Source: Branchiostoma floridae
Taxonomy: Eukaryota > Chordata > Leptocardii > Amphioxiformes > Branchiostomatidae
Length of the DNA stretch: 64,000 nt
Assembly: GCF_000003815.2 (NCBI RefSeq)
Contig: NC_049980.1
Coordinates: 17,711,154 to 17,775,153, forward strand
Direction: 5' to 3'
The notes under the pieces: generated by a model
What the model was told of the DNA's origin: nothing
The model's database searches: none
The model's input: only the letters and a program-made list of their open reading frames with translations
Shown: positions 22,339 to 42,245 of the stretch, piece after piece
How the letters are laid out: every line of letters begins with the position of its first letter
Numbering within the stretch: the first letter of the stretch is position 1
Translations under genes and position numbers: made by a program

Positions 22339-24595
22339 TCAGAAGCCTGCCCAGTCGCTGATTTCTGAGTCTTCCTCCACGTTGACTTTCAGACATCGGA
22401 CGCCCTCCTTCAGCAGAGGGGTGCCCTTCCCCTTGCCCATGATTCTGGCATGCAGCTCCACAAAAATCTTCTTAGTGACATCTTCTTCTGTTGTCAGGAA
22501 GAGCTCCTCCTGTCAAAGATAAACAGAAGTGCAGTTAGTGGAATGGCATCCTCTGCAATCAATATCTCAGTATATACCACTTGTTGAAAGATTGTTCCTA
22601 CACCTAAAAATTGTTCCTACACCTAAAAATAATCAGGAACAGCTTCTGCTTACACCAAATGTTCATTCAATAGGATATATAATAGTATTGATCTGTTTCA
22701 AAACTTCTGCTTAAAAAAAATAGGGTTACAGTTTATACCTTACATAAATCATGGCAGAAAGCAATATATGAAAAATGCCAAATATTATGAAAAAAATGGG
22801 CCCCTTTCGTCAGGCTCAGGTCTGTTTGCGGACTCTGTCTTTGACATTTTTCTACCATGTGTGAATTCCATAAACTATCGTTTATTTATCAATTGAAAAC
22901 CTTCAAGTATTGGAATTCACTTGAGAAGCTTGAGACTAGGACCTTGGGCAACCTGAAATGTTTATGGGCAACCTGGTACTGGGCAACCTCAAAAAAGTAT
23001 TCCAAATCTTTTTCTTGTGTCATCTGAGCATTTCGCTCTTTGTCGCAGTATGTGGTCATGTTTGAAACAATCTTGCATAAAGTGACAGGTGAAACAAGTA
23101 ATCTCACCTTCACAACCCCATCCTTCTCTGTGCAGACCTCTAACACTAAGGTGTGGCTGTCCTGTTGGTTCCCCTCTGTGTCAGTGTTGTTGTCTACGTT
23201 GTGATGAATCTCCTTAATAGTGAAGTAAACACTCTGCAGGGGTGGGGCTGACAGACTGGGTCCGAAGCCGTGTCTGAGGGTGAACTTGGCCTGGTATGTT
23301 CTGTGGATCTGTTTCAGGTGCAGTAAAACACATGGAGAAGAATTAGATTAAAAATGAAATACCACCTTTTAATTACTCCATAATGAATTGGGTGGGCAGG
23401 CAGCACTCACAGCACTGTAGAGATACATGAGCTCATAATAGCATGGCTACCAGGCTACATCCAAAATGGATTGCTTTGAGTTATACAGGAAGCAGCTGTT
23501 CTGATTTGCAACTAGCAAACCTATTACATGGTAAGTGCTTTGACATTTACCAGCCACTTGACATCACAGTATGCCGTATAAAATGTCAACACTCCGAGCT
23601 TCCATTGTTTGTGTTTCTGCAAAGGGTAAATGACATTCAGCTATGGACATGAGAACTTTGGCAAATATATCACTTGCATGTTGAATTTCAAGCCATATTT
23701 GCATGTAATATTGGTATTCTAGGCAAGAACGGCAGTTGTACCATCTACTCTGATGTAGACATTGCAGCTTAACAGACATGTTTCTTCACAACACAGTATT
23801 GTAACCCAAAACGTCTGAGTGGCTCCATGAGCCTTGTTTTGTGGTGAACTCTAAGTAAATAAAATAAAAAAAGCTACAAAATAATGCTATAGAAAAAAAT
23901 GGTGAAACAGACATTAATAATGCTTTTGATTTCTTATGCAAAGAATTTATATAGCTGGATAAAATAATGCTTGATGCCTTCCATAAGCATTAAGGCACAT
24001 TTTGTTTCTTGTACAAATGTACCTTCTGACTCTGATTGACAAGTCGAAAGAAACATTACTATGGTAGGCAAAAGGACATTCTCTCTTCATACAAGCACCT
24101 CCAAATTAGGCATGACAAAATTCAAACAGTAACAAACATGTGTGATAAAGATTATTTTCTCTACTGTTCTCAAGTGGTCAGCCTGAGAAATGCACTTCAG
24201 CTATCTTCATGTAAGCAATCCAGCAAAAATGTACATCAGGTCTGTTCCAATACAAAAACATGTACTAGGACTAGCTAGCCAGAAGATGACAGAAAATTCA
24301 CAGGTACATATGAAGAGACATAATAACTGACTTGTAGGAAGCCCAGGTTGACAGAGAAGTGGTCCTGGTCAGTCTGTGTGACCCGCAGCTCAGGCCCATG
24401 TAGGTCGGCAGGAAAGTGGACGTGTCCAGCAGGCGGGTGACCATGTTTGTGGGTGACCACTGTCGAAGATTCTTCATCGACTGGACTCAACTTTTCAGCT
24501 CCAAACTGAACCTCCCTTGCAGGCTTCTTCAAATAATTTTCTGCAGCTTCATCTGTCTTCCCTTCTTCCGAGAACTGTACTGCAGTCTTGGGCAT
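22339..24595 (-). CDS. ADISSP: ADISSP/C20orf27-like protein, downstream copy (complete)
   Basis: Exons (minus strand): 24332-24595, 23108-23308, 22339-22509, all phase 0, giving 211 residues (human is about 174). The signature N-terminal part 'HVHFPADLHGPELRV' then 'NLGFLQ' resembles human HVHFDEKLHD and VGFLK. Exon 2 ends 'EKDGVVK' and exon 3 begins 'EELFL', as at the human KEGVLKEEILL junction. The C-terminal exon has 'RIMGKGKGTPLLKEGVRCL' and ends DSEISDWAGF, close to human RVMDRHHGTPMLLDGVKC and DSEHSDWHGF. The family (UPF0687) has been described as adipose-secreted signalling protein; no catalytic residues are known to me. The ATG at 24595 is preceded by an in-frame TAA, supporting a real start. 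The N-terminus has no obvious signal peptide. Confidence 0.88.
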
Positions 24596-24643
24596 CTCTT
24601 GGCGGATCTTTTACTATGTCTTCATCTGTGCCCACACACTTCA

Positions 24644-24768
24644 NNNNNNNNNNNNNNNNNNNNNNNNNNNNNNNNNNNNNNNNNNNNNNNNNNNNNNNNN
24701 NNNNNNNNNNNNNNNNNNNNNNNNNNNNNNNNNNNNNNNNNNNNNNNNNNNNNNNNNNNNNNNNNNNN
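24644..24768. other. assembly gap (125 N) between the two ADISSP copies
   Basis: A run of N exactly where a third exon of the upstream ADISSP copy would be expected. Confidence 1.
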
Positions 24769-25132
24769 CAGCAAAGATTGGTTATTTTGTCTTTTACACA
24801 TGACAAATGTAAAAATATCAATCATTTTTCATTATGGTACAATAAAACCTCCAGCTGCTGAAATGTATTTATTAGGCGGGGAACTTTCACCATGCTATTT
24901 TGCCTAAGTCAAAAGCTGGACTGCTGGGAAGAACGGCCAAGGCCTACAGAGTATTTGCTAGACAAATAAAGGTTATTCATTCATCCATTCAATACATAAT
25001 CCCCATGGGCTACTTAGAGGTTTTTCATCAACATAGTGGGATACCTCAAAATTATGTGCCAGATGAAATCTGGCTTTGGCCTTTGAGTTTTGGAAATAAT
25101 AAAACTAAAACCCAACCTTTACGAATACCTAC

Positions 25133-28125
25133 CTTGCAAATGCCCTCTGTAAGAGGATGAATCTCCAGGCATACAGAGTGGCTGTTGGGTTTCTCCTCCC
25201 CTTCTGTTGTCTGCAAACTGACCTCCTGTATGGTGATGACTTCAGAGTTCTGCAGGGGAGGGGCACACAGCTCCCGCCCAAACTCATGCTGCAGGACAAA
25301 CCGTGCCTGGTATCTGCGATGGACCTGTGAACAACATGATCACCTCAATTATTATACCAGAGAAGGGCTCTCTCCAGGGTGCGTGGTGTCTTTCTGTAAC
25401 AAAAATTGTAACCATTTCCTCTCCTTTGCCGGACACAAAAATCCATATTTTATGACATGTTTTCAGGTTGTCAACAGTGCCACAAAACGTGCTAAAATCA
25501 AAGTATGTCAATTTGTTCTTTATAAATGTAGCATCCAGTATCCAGGCTAAACTGAGGCCATGCTGATTCAATTTCCTGGCTCTCAGATTTTGCATCTTGG
25601 CTAAGTCACTTAGTAAGTGTTAACATGAAATGAAATGAAATGAAACATTGGAAAATTGAGATGGAAGAAAAGCTGGCCAATTAGCCAATCAATGATGAAC
25701 AGCATATCCATTTAGGCAAAGAACAGAGCTATTTGTAATCAAATGTATGCTTACAGTAGATTGGCAAAACAGAGAACAGACATTCTGTGATCTTTAAATG
25801 CAATGATATTTTAATTTGAAAACAAGTCTGTGCAGGTAGACACCAGAAATACCCGCACATATCCAATTTATCGTGCACTCACCTGCATATGCATGTGATA
25901 TTTCAAGCCCTAATTGTACTCACTGCTACTCATTTGTCTGACATTTTCAATCAACATTGAATTGTTTTTCTTGTGTAGGAAATGGAAACGTCAATCATCA
26001 TTACATTTGCCCTTGAGTCCTCAAGCTTCCACTTGACTAACTTACTAGTAGTGATATTGGAAAATTGTAATGGAAAATGAGGTGGCCTATCAGCCAATCA
26101 GCATGTAAAGATAAAGGCAAAAGTGTGTAATCCTATGAAATAGGAATCCTAAATTAATGCTAGTAATTAATATACAGAATTAGCAGTGCAAAAAGAAATA
26201 AAGAATGGGATCTTAAACACATAAGATATATTATATAGCTGCATCAATAGTTCATTATATATGGCAAGTGTTGTGTTCTAACTTACTTATCAAGCTGCAT
26301 GCTTCTACACAGGAATATTGGAAAAGGACAAAACTACATGTGTATTCAATCCCATATGAAACTGGTGCAAAATCATCTTTACTCAAACCAGGATGATTTT
26401 GCACCAGATCCATACGGTTGCCCTGATGTGTATGACTGATATGGATAAACTGCCTATGACGATGATGGGACTTAAAGTTCAACTGAACTCTATTACTGAT
26501 AATAGTGATATACCCACTTCATCTTCACCAGAAAATATGACACTTTCCCTTACACCTCACAGCAAGTCAACATTGAAGTATTTGCTGTTATTTGCATGCT
26601 GGTCTGCTATGACCTTCGTTTTTGTCCATGTCCGTTTTTGTACATGGAACATGAGGGTCTGCATGGGGGGTTCTTGGTAACGCTTAACGGTGAAATCAGG
26701 AGGCCCGTTAACGCTCAACGGTAAATTCAGGAGGACTATTGACATTAAAAATTGTCAGCGCTTGGACCGCCGAAGGGGTGATACGTCCCAGGGCAGTCTG
26801 CGGGTATGCCCCGCCGGGAATATCTTTTTAATCGTGACCCTCTGAAACGCTTAATTTCCTGCATTTTTTGCCAAAATTTGCAGACAGATTAATGTCATTT
26901 TGCCTGAAACTAAGCTTAGTTTCCCACTGAAATCTGTATACAGGCTTTTGAGGGCGACGGTTCCGCAACAATTTTTTTCCATGTCCAGCGCCGAAGGCCG
27001 GGAGGCTCGGAAAAATTTTGAAATCTAGACCCTTTAAAACGACATTTCCTGCATTTTCAGAGGCTCCATCTGGCATGTAACGTGTTACGAAGAATTTCTT
27101 TGTAACGCTTAACGGTGAATTAGGGATAACAAATAACGATTAACATTGAATTAAAACAACCAATAACGTTTCACGAAGAATATACCGATAACGCTTAACG
27201 ATGAATTAGAGCGGGTCGGTAACGCTTAACGGTGAATTAAAATGGCTCGTAACGTTTAACGAAAAAAGGCATGCAGGCCCTCTAACATTAGTGACATGTA
27301 ATGGTATTTTAGGAATAAGATATTAATGTTATGCATTGTGGAATAGTCTGAATAGCATTAATTTTTATAAAAGCGAAAATTGTCTTTTCCTTCTATGTAC
27401 AGAGAGGAAAAGATTTTATTCCATTTCGTTGCTGCTGTTGGGTTATGCAACTGGGGGTACCTGTGTACATGTAACATTAGTGACATGTAACGTTAATGTT
27501 AGCAGTCGTTAATGTTTATCAGGAATGGACTGTGGAATAGCCAGCATTTCTAAAAGTAACAGCGAAAGTATGTAATATAAATGGTCTTTTCCTTCTCTGC
27601 AGTTCTATGCAAAGAGAAAAAATATATTTCATTTCGTTTCGTTGCTGCTGCTGCCAGTGCTGGGTTATGAATGCAACTGTTGGCCTGTAAAACTGGATCA
27701 ACAACAATCTGCCACCCATGACAGGTGGTAGCGCGTAGCGTCACGCTTTTAACAACGCGCAGCTATAACGTCCTTGGCCAGAGGTCCTTGGCCTCATCAA
27801 CAACGTTAGAAGGTACCTGAAGGAATCCAACATGTACAAAGAAACCGTCTGGATCGACGAGATCCACATAGATGTCGGGTCCGTGCACGTTCCGATCGGG
27901 GAAGTGAACGTGAACGTCAGGGTCGTGGTGGTGGCCAGGGCTCAAGATGGAGGAATTCTTGGTCTGTAAGGACCTCATGGCGTGCACACAGTCGCTGGGG
28001 TCCCCTGTGATTTCACCGTCGTTTTCCACGTTGGTTCGCGCCTTTTTGGATGCGTTGTCACCCTGTGAGTCGTGGGAAATCTCAATGAGCGGTGAACTTC
28101 TTTTCGTTGCGTCGTCCTGTTCCAT
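25133..28125 (-). CDS. ADISSP: ADISSP/C20orf27-like protein, upstream copy (3' part not seen)
   Basis: Exons (minus strand): 27817-28125 (103 codons, ATG at 28125, context caacaATGg) and 25133-25324 (64 codons), phase 0. Exon 1 carries 'DVHVHFPDRNVHGPDIYV' then 'HVGFLQ'. Exon 2 'VHRRYQARFVLQHEFGREL' parallels 'IHRTYQAKFTLRHGFGPSL' of the downstream copy, and 'CAPPLQNSEVITIQEV' parallels 'SAPPLQSVYFTIKEI'. No counterpart of the C-terminal exon is visible between 25133 and 24596. It could be in the 125-N gap, or this copy could splice to the shared terminal exon at 22509 (phase 0 fits). The first exon is in a CpG-rich region, divergent from PPP1R42 by about 890 bp. Confidence 0.82.
26335..26435. 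repeat. hairpin-forming inverted repeat
   Basis: CTGGTGCAAAATCATC (26362-26377) and its exact complement (26392-26407) are separated by 14 bp. Weaker pairing extends outward to about 40 bp per arm. It lies in the first intron of the upstream ADISSP copy. Confidence 0.7.
26672..27262. repeat. second copy of the motif-array repeat complex
   Basis: The motif 'taacgcttaacggtgaatta' recurs at least eight times with variation (26680-26730 and 27080-27255). It flanks an internal part ('cctctgaaacgcttaatttc' then 'ctgcatttt') that is the reverse complement of the module in 18941-20230. It lies within an intron of the upstream ADISSP copy. Confidence 0.75.
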
Positions 28126-29014
28126 TGTTGACAAACAAGATGTTCTACGTAAGGGATCTGGTCACATGTATATGTAGCACGTCCGCCACCTCAACCACTA
28201 ACTACCAGCCGAATCCAACTTGAACCAGTACTGAGCTTCATACCATTACCGCCAGGGGACGCTGTGATACCACTACGACCTCTGACCCGGTTGCCATGAA
28301 ATCTTTCCGCCGTGGCAACGTTATTATTTGCACCACGTGACACCAGATATCCCGTTGGCCTTATCACCCTTCCCTCACTAAGTTAGATATACATCCGTAT
28401 CAGAAATATTTGAACATTTTATGGAAAATATTGACTCGGAATAATATTTGAAAGAAATTATTTTCGTGTCTAGAATGATCAACATAATGAGAACGTTCCT
28501 TACACGTGTTTCTCACCTTTTACTGTGGTACTATTTTGTTGAGGGATAAGGCGGGAAGTGAGTGGATCGGTTTAATCGAGTATTTCGTTAGCACGGGCGG
28601 AGGTTGGTACTCTGACAGGCAGGAAAGTGGGGTTATATGAGTAGAATGTTTGCTTAGGGCGTTTTGGGACGATTTGTGTTGCTGAAGAAGTCAAGGACGC
28701 GTGGCTTTGTGACGGTTACGTGACAGGAAACAGGCTGAATCTCGTCCCGTGCGTTGTTTTCGTGAGATTTGTAGTACGTGCCCTCCCACAGGTCCGATCG
28801 TCGGACATGTTGACGGTCGGAGGAAATCGACCATAAACACACCTGACTCTGATCCGCGTCGTGTTCTCACCTGTCTTCTTATCCTCGACATGTCAAGAAA
28901 CCACTCACCTGGATAGACAACCTTGACCGCTACAGGGAAGGCATACACTCTCGTAAGGCAACGGCACTGTTGGCAGTGAAGTTCATATATTGTTATAAAA
29001 ACTTATTTTCAAAC
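28126..29014. promoter_or_regulatory. divergent ADISSP / PPP1R42 intergenic region
   Basis: About 890 bp separate the ADISSP upstream-copy ATG (minus) from the PPP1R42 ATG (plus). The ADISSP side is CpG-rich. 'GTTGCCATGAAAT' at 28290-28302 resembles the first half of an RFX X-box, and 'GTGGCAAC' follows at 28311-28318; the spacing is not canonical. The minus-strand open frames at 28654-28948 have no recognisable product. Confidence 0.4.
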
Positions 29015-37023
<8,009 letters not shown>

Positions 37024-37045
37024 CTGCCACCCACTCCCAGAGTGC

Positions 37046-37051
37046 AATAAA
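37046..37051 (+). terminator. PPP1R42: polyadenylation signal AATAAA, proximal PPP1R42 end
   Basis: AATAAA lies 23 nt after the stop codon of the 36888-37023 exon, giving a very short 3' UTR and supporting that exon as terminal. Confidence 0.6.
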
Positions 37052-37651
37052 AATGTATGTCATCATTCTTGCTGGTGACTTTTTTGGTGGTGGGTACTTA
37101 GATACATGTATATCATCTTAGCCTGTATAAATTATGATGGGTTTTAGGATTTGATATCTTTTGGGAATGACTTTGACCAAGAAGGCTACCAGGTTTTGAA
37201 TATATCATGGATTGAAAGAATGTGAATACCCTTATTGCTCCTTTTATACATGCCCATACAGTGAGGATACATTTGCCTTCTCTAGGCTTGCCGCCTACAG
37301 GTTGTCTGGATTGTAGGAATTATTTGGCAAAAAGGGAAATAAATTATGGAAAATCAGTTAAAATATCATTACATTGTTTAGACCAACTCCCTTGTTTAGA
37401 CTCAGCGAAAAGAGAATTTTTAAGTTGACCAAGGACATCCTTGAGTCGACTTACGACTTACAATCCCTAGAAAAAGAAAACAGTTAAGTCGTTTTCACTT
37501 TCAATAACCGTTTTCTCTTTCTTTAAGTTATTTGGATGTTCTTTCCCTAACAGGTAACTAATATTGTTGATAATAACAACTGATAACAACTGTTAATCAG
37601 TTTAGTGTAAATTTTATCCTAACCTTTTAATATACCATCCACCAGATCTAG

Positions 37652-37808
37652 GTATGCAAGAATCTTAGTGGGTGAACCAGGGGGCACGCCCATCCCGAGG
37701 GACCTTCCGCCACCAATCAGAAGTTCACCTGTCCTCAGACCGTCACTTCAAGCGAAAGCCATAGACGTGCGGAGCTCCAACCAATTTGTAGATTCCAAGG
37801 TTCTGTGA
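37652..37808 (+). CDS. PPP1R42: alternative terminal exon of PPP1R42
   Basis: Acceptor 'ccaccagatctag' is followed by 157 nt in the phase needed to follow the exon ending at 36210. It would give a 451-residue isoform ending in a Pro/Arg-rich tail ('GEPGGTPIPRDLPPPIRSS') and stop TGA at 37806. It has the GC-rich composition of coding exons. It and the 36888-37023 exon cannot both be used, as each has its own stop. AATAAA at 39114-39119 could serve this longer form. Confidence 0.6.
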
Positions 37809-38809
37809 TGGTGTTCAATTCCACTCAAGCTCATCAAAAGGGATTCATTCACATAACGTTCTTAGGAAAATTGGACAGGTGGTATTCTGAATATCGCTGT
37901 TCGTAGACTCCAACCTGACTACAACTGCCTCCAGTCCAAATGAATTTTTGTACAAATCTGTCATGTAGACAGCTTATCATCCATAATGTGATGGCTGTAT
38001 AAACACTATTATTTTCCATGTGATAACTCTTTTACGGATGTTACTCTGGAAGTCATTGGCTAAGAAGAAGTTACTTGTAATCTTAAGTGTAAAGCTGCAT
38101 GTTTTCATCTTCAAGAGACAATACATTGAAATTGTCTTGGCAATATTTGCCTCACAGCTGTGTTAACTTTGATGCTCATGTTGGCAATGGTTTTCAAGAA
38201 GTCATCTGATATCTATCACATTGTTTGCAGCATGACTAACTTGTGTTCCCTTGGCAAGGTGTTATGGTGTATTTCTAGGCCTTAATAAATACATAAGGAA
38301 GTTCTACAGTGACACAGTGAACACAACAGTAAGGAGTTATAAATTGATGAAACTCCAAGTAAGGTTGTTGATTATTGATCTTTATACTACTGGTAGCTAT
38401 TGCATGAACATCATTGTGTATATATTAGTAACAAAGTGGGGAGTAAGTGCTGGTTTTAGTTACTCCTATGTAAGGGATGTGACTAGGTCATTTTTTCAGC
38501 CCTTCTCAATATTACCTTTGCCAAAAAGAGTTGTACGTCATCCTGTCAGGACAGATCTTCAAAGTGAAACTGCCGACTGCTGCTATCTTTCTTATGCACT
38601 TGGAAGTGTTGTATTTTTTTGTAACTTATATCAACAACATTTCTGCGTTCTGCCATGTTTGTTTTGGAATGTTGTTTTGTGACTTGGGCAAGAAGATAAC
38701 TGTCATTGCAGGTGGACAAATTAAGATGTCAAATGTATATGCATTTTGTTTAATAGGTTCAATCCACCATTTTTGTAGCTTGATTCACAACTGACATACA
38801 CATACAGAA

Positions 38810-39060
38810 TAGGGGTGGGTACCGGTATATGAAGTTCAGGTCCAGGTCCCTGGGCCTTATTGTGAATGGGCATTACTCAAAACTATGGTCCATTTCGTTA
38901 CAAAGGAATCTGTTTGGTGGAGTACCCTATATTCCAGCTCCCCAGTATAATCCGTTAATTTTCTTATCGGTCCAACATCCGGTCTGCTGAATTTTTTCCA
39001 GACCAGTCCATCAAGAAATAACAGTTTTGTACTGGTACACTGTACCGGTACCCACCCCTA
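38810..39060. mobile_element. hAT MITE with 8-bp target duplication
   Basis: Inverted termini 'TAGGGGTGGGTACCGGTA' and its complement bound 251 bp. The exact 8-bp duplication ATACAGAA flanks both sides (38802-38809, 39061-39068). The terminal sequence and 8-bp duplication are typical of hAT. It lies in the convergent region between PPP1R42 and PIN1. Confidence 0.9.
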
Positions 39061-39786
39061 ATACAGAATATATCACTGCTGGTGTGAATTTGACCTTGCT
39101 GCGCAAACGTTGAAATAAAGTGCACAGAACAACATCTGTGCCTGGTGTAATTACTTGTACGGTTTTATTAATTTCTTCAAGGTTTATCATGCCATTTTCA
39201 CCTTCAAGTGCTGGATAATTGGTAGAGGATTACAATGTAAGTTTCATCAGCAGCTAGGAATATGTGAGCATAGGATAGAGCTGGCATACTATTCATCATA
39301 ACATCAAAGCTTAGAGATACAAAAAAATTGTGTTGCCTTGTCTGAAACAATTCAACCGTTTCAAATAACTTGAGGTGAAGTGCGGTGGCTTCACATCCTG
39401 TTTGGTCCAACACTCAGTCAAAACACCATTACTCCTTATACTCCTTGATTGCAATACATGTACTTGGTTGGCCTGACTACCAGTCTGTTTACAACAATAT
39501 ACACTATAATGTTAAACACGATAGTTGCTATCTTGATGCCAACTAAAATTAGCAAAGATTGGAACTTTGCATAACTCTATGGCTGAGATTGGTTATACTA
39601 AGGAAAAGTATCACTAGGATTGCATCCATTACAGCTATTGTCTCTAAGAAGCACTCTTCAGTATATTGTATTTCAATGACAACACGTATAGTGGCCTTGG
39701 GACTGCCTCTGTCAAGCATGTAAAATACTTGCAAGACAGCCACTAATGACTGATTAGCATGTCACCACCGTAAACTGAGCCTACGA

Positions 39787-42245
39787 CTACCCAGTTCTAA
39801 GTATGATATGGATGCCGGAATCAGTGAAGACTGGCTCACTCAGCTCACCCACTTTCAGCTTGAAGGTTGCCTCTTCAAAGGGCTTCTGCATTTGGCCTGG
39901 TCCGAAGAAGCCGAGATCCCCACCCTTCCTGGCTGAGCTGCAGTCACTTTCAGTCGCTGCCAGGACTGCAAGAGTCACCTCGCCAGACACGATTCTTTGA
40001 CGGAAATCTGTGGGAACACGATGAAATCAGGGCTCTAGCCAGCTCAAATTTTTTTTCCGTCAGCCAATTCCCATTGTCCCGAAAACCACGAAAATTTATT
40101 TCTCAAAGTTCGTAGAATGCTTGATAAGGACTTCCAGGAGTTAGAAAGACTGAACTGAGACCTTGAAAAACAGGTTTTTAATGAGATTATCGTAGGCAAA
40201 AGGACGCCGATACACATTGTCAACGATCATAACAATAGCAAAACAAACAGTGTGTAGCTTTTACGGCCGTGGACGGCGTCCCCAAGCCGCCTGTAGCTTC
40301 CATCAATGATTTTGTCCGTCAAGGTTGACGGATTGGTTTTAAAATTTTTCCGGCACGCGCAGCAAATTTCCGTCAATTGACGGAAAAACGTACGCTGGCT
40401 AGAGCCCTGGATGAAATACATAACAATAATGATGATTCCATTGACTGTCATATGAGGGGGTAGTCAGAAAACTTCCCCATACTTCCAGGATCCATTTCAA
40501 ATGTCATCTTCCTTATAATTATTAGAAACTGAAATTTTCAAGCACAAAGAGAAGAACAAGTTGGACTGCAGGGACTTATTTTGGTTCATACAGTAGCTTA
40601 CCATTAAGCAACTCCAGGGCTTCCTCCTGAGTGCGTGTTATCTTGTCCTGTTTCCAAGATGAAGGTCGTCTGGAGCCTACATGCTTCACCAGTAAGTGGG
40701 AACATCGCACCTGTGGGAGACAGTACCAAGTAGTCTCACAAACACTTGTCATCAATATCTTATTCTTTCATCTCTGATTAATAAAAACATTACAATGTGC
40801 TGTGGGTTTTCTTAAGAAGGGCACTGCACTCCCAGGCTGTAAAAAGGCACCCCCTTACCCAAGGAACAGTTTCTCTGACAAGCATAAAATTCAGAAACCA
40901 TTTAACCTACTAGGTCAAATACAGCTGCAGTCTTCAAGTTCAACTGTGACCTGACTGTAATTTTCCACTCTAAAGAATCCTCAGATCAGAATATTACCAA
41001 CATTTTTTTTAAGATTGTCAAACTCCACCATGAAGTCCAAAAATTGCCATTATGTGCCATAGCCCCCAACAAACTGCCATAGCTGCCAAATACATTGTTG
41101 CAGTCATAGTACAGTACTAGTCTTACCTGAGATGTTGCAGCATCTGTAGGCTTCTCCCACTGACTTTGCTTTGTATGCACATTGAGATAGTAAGCTCTCC
41201 CTGCATCAGTGTAAAGCAAACAGCATTGTTCAGATGTGATAAATACTTGCAGTAAGTTACAAGTATAGTTATTGATCTTACCACATAAGTACGTTTCTGA
41301 GGCAAAAAAAAATGTCTTACCACAACAAGAATGCTTTTAGTCCAATATTTCAATGCACACACTTTTATGATACCACAGAGGTTTCACATACCAATCATGT
41401 TACCAACATGTTGAAGTGGTTATATTAGGCAGACAAGGTCTACCAGTAACTGCCACTCTAGTACCTTACTTCTGGCCAATACACTTGAGTTGTAAAGTAT
41501 TCAGCCCCATGTCTACAACTTACAAGTTTATTTATACATGTGTATAACATTATCATAAACTTTCCTTGCTTCAAGTAACAATGCATAGAAAGATGTCATT
41601 TTAATTTCCGACTGGTGCAAAGTTGGTCCCGACCAGTCAGTGGAAATTACTGTGTTCAGGCAAACCCGTATTAGCAGCCACCTTTGTATAGCAGACACCT
41701 GGCCATAGTGGCCACTTTTTGTCGGTCCCTTGGATTCGTAATGATTAAGAAATAGGCTTAGCGGCCACCTGTCCAACACGGCCACACGATTTCCGGTCCC
41801 GTTGATACAGAAACACTGCGTATTTCGACCATACTGCAGCCTTATGTCACCCTGCGAGGATTTAGAGTTCCTAACAGGGTCATTTTGGCGGTAGCAGAAG
41901 GTATACATAATGCATGCCTTGAGCATGAAATTGCAAGTCTTTGTTGGGGAATTTACCGATCGAGACAATGTTACTTGGTGAGAAAGATTAGTGGGAACCG
42001 AAATCATGTGTAGCTTGCTCATGGTCAATTGATCAACATTTTCTCTATAGTGGCCACCTGTCTATAGTGGCCATATTTTTCCAGTCCCTTGAGTGGCCGC
42101 TATAGACAGATTTGACTGTACTCATAGCTCTATTGGACCAGACTCTGACCAGTGATTAATTTTTTTTGGAATAAGAAGTTGCCCAACCCTGGCTCTTGCT
42201 GACTCTCTTCTCCCAGCCCTCTGGAAGGTCCTCCTGATCGCCCAT
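39787..42245 (-). CDS. PIN1: PIN1, phospho-specific peptidyl-prolyl isomerase (4 exons)
   Basis: Exons (minus strand): 42188-42245, 41127-41200, 40602-40710, 39787-40007; 462 nt, 153 residues plus stop. The WW domain ('[10 protein letters not shown]', '[17 protein letters not shown]') keeps W11, Y23 and W34 at human numbering. The linker is 10 residues shorter than in human. The parvulin domain has '[17 protein letters not shown]' (basic phosphate-binding K53, R58, R59; catalytic-site H49), 'ESDCSSAR' with catalytic Cys103 (human C113) and 'GIHIILRTG' with H147. So the enzyme should isomerise pSer/Thr-Pro bonds in the nucleus. '[18 protein letters not shown]' replaces the human EEDFESLASQFSDCSSA, an altered helix. 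The first donor is GTTGGG, weak. A hAT insertion lies in the last intron, 20 nt from the acceptor. Confidence 0.95.
40028..40409. mobile_element. hAT MITE in the PIN1 last intron, 8-bp TSD
   Basis: 'CAGGGCTCTAGCCAGC' and its exact complement 'GCTGGCTAGAGCCCTG' bound 382 bp. GATGAAAT is duplicated exactly at 40020-40027 and 40410-40417. The interior has 'tttttccgtcag'-like and 'ccgtcaattgacgg' repeats. The element edge is 20 nt from the PIN1 exon-4 acceptor. Confidence 0.93.
41655..42120. mobile_element. DNA element, 'ACAGTCAAACCTGT' family, copy 1
   Basis: The right end 'gacagatttgactgta' (42120) and left end 'tcaggcaaacccgtattagc' (41655) are diverged inverted repeats. Many subterminal 'tatagtggcca' and 'ggccgcta' motifs lie inside. 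Inverted and better preserved at 62771-63337. It sits in PIN1 intron 1. Confidence 0.75.

Noticed and set aside
28654-28948. Two overlapping minus-strand frames upstream of PPP1R42
   Set aside because: No splice signals, no family resemblance; probably CpG-rich promoter sequence.
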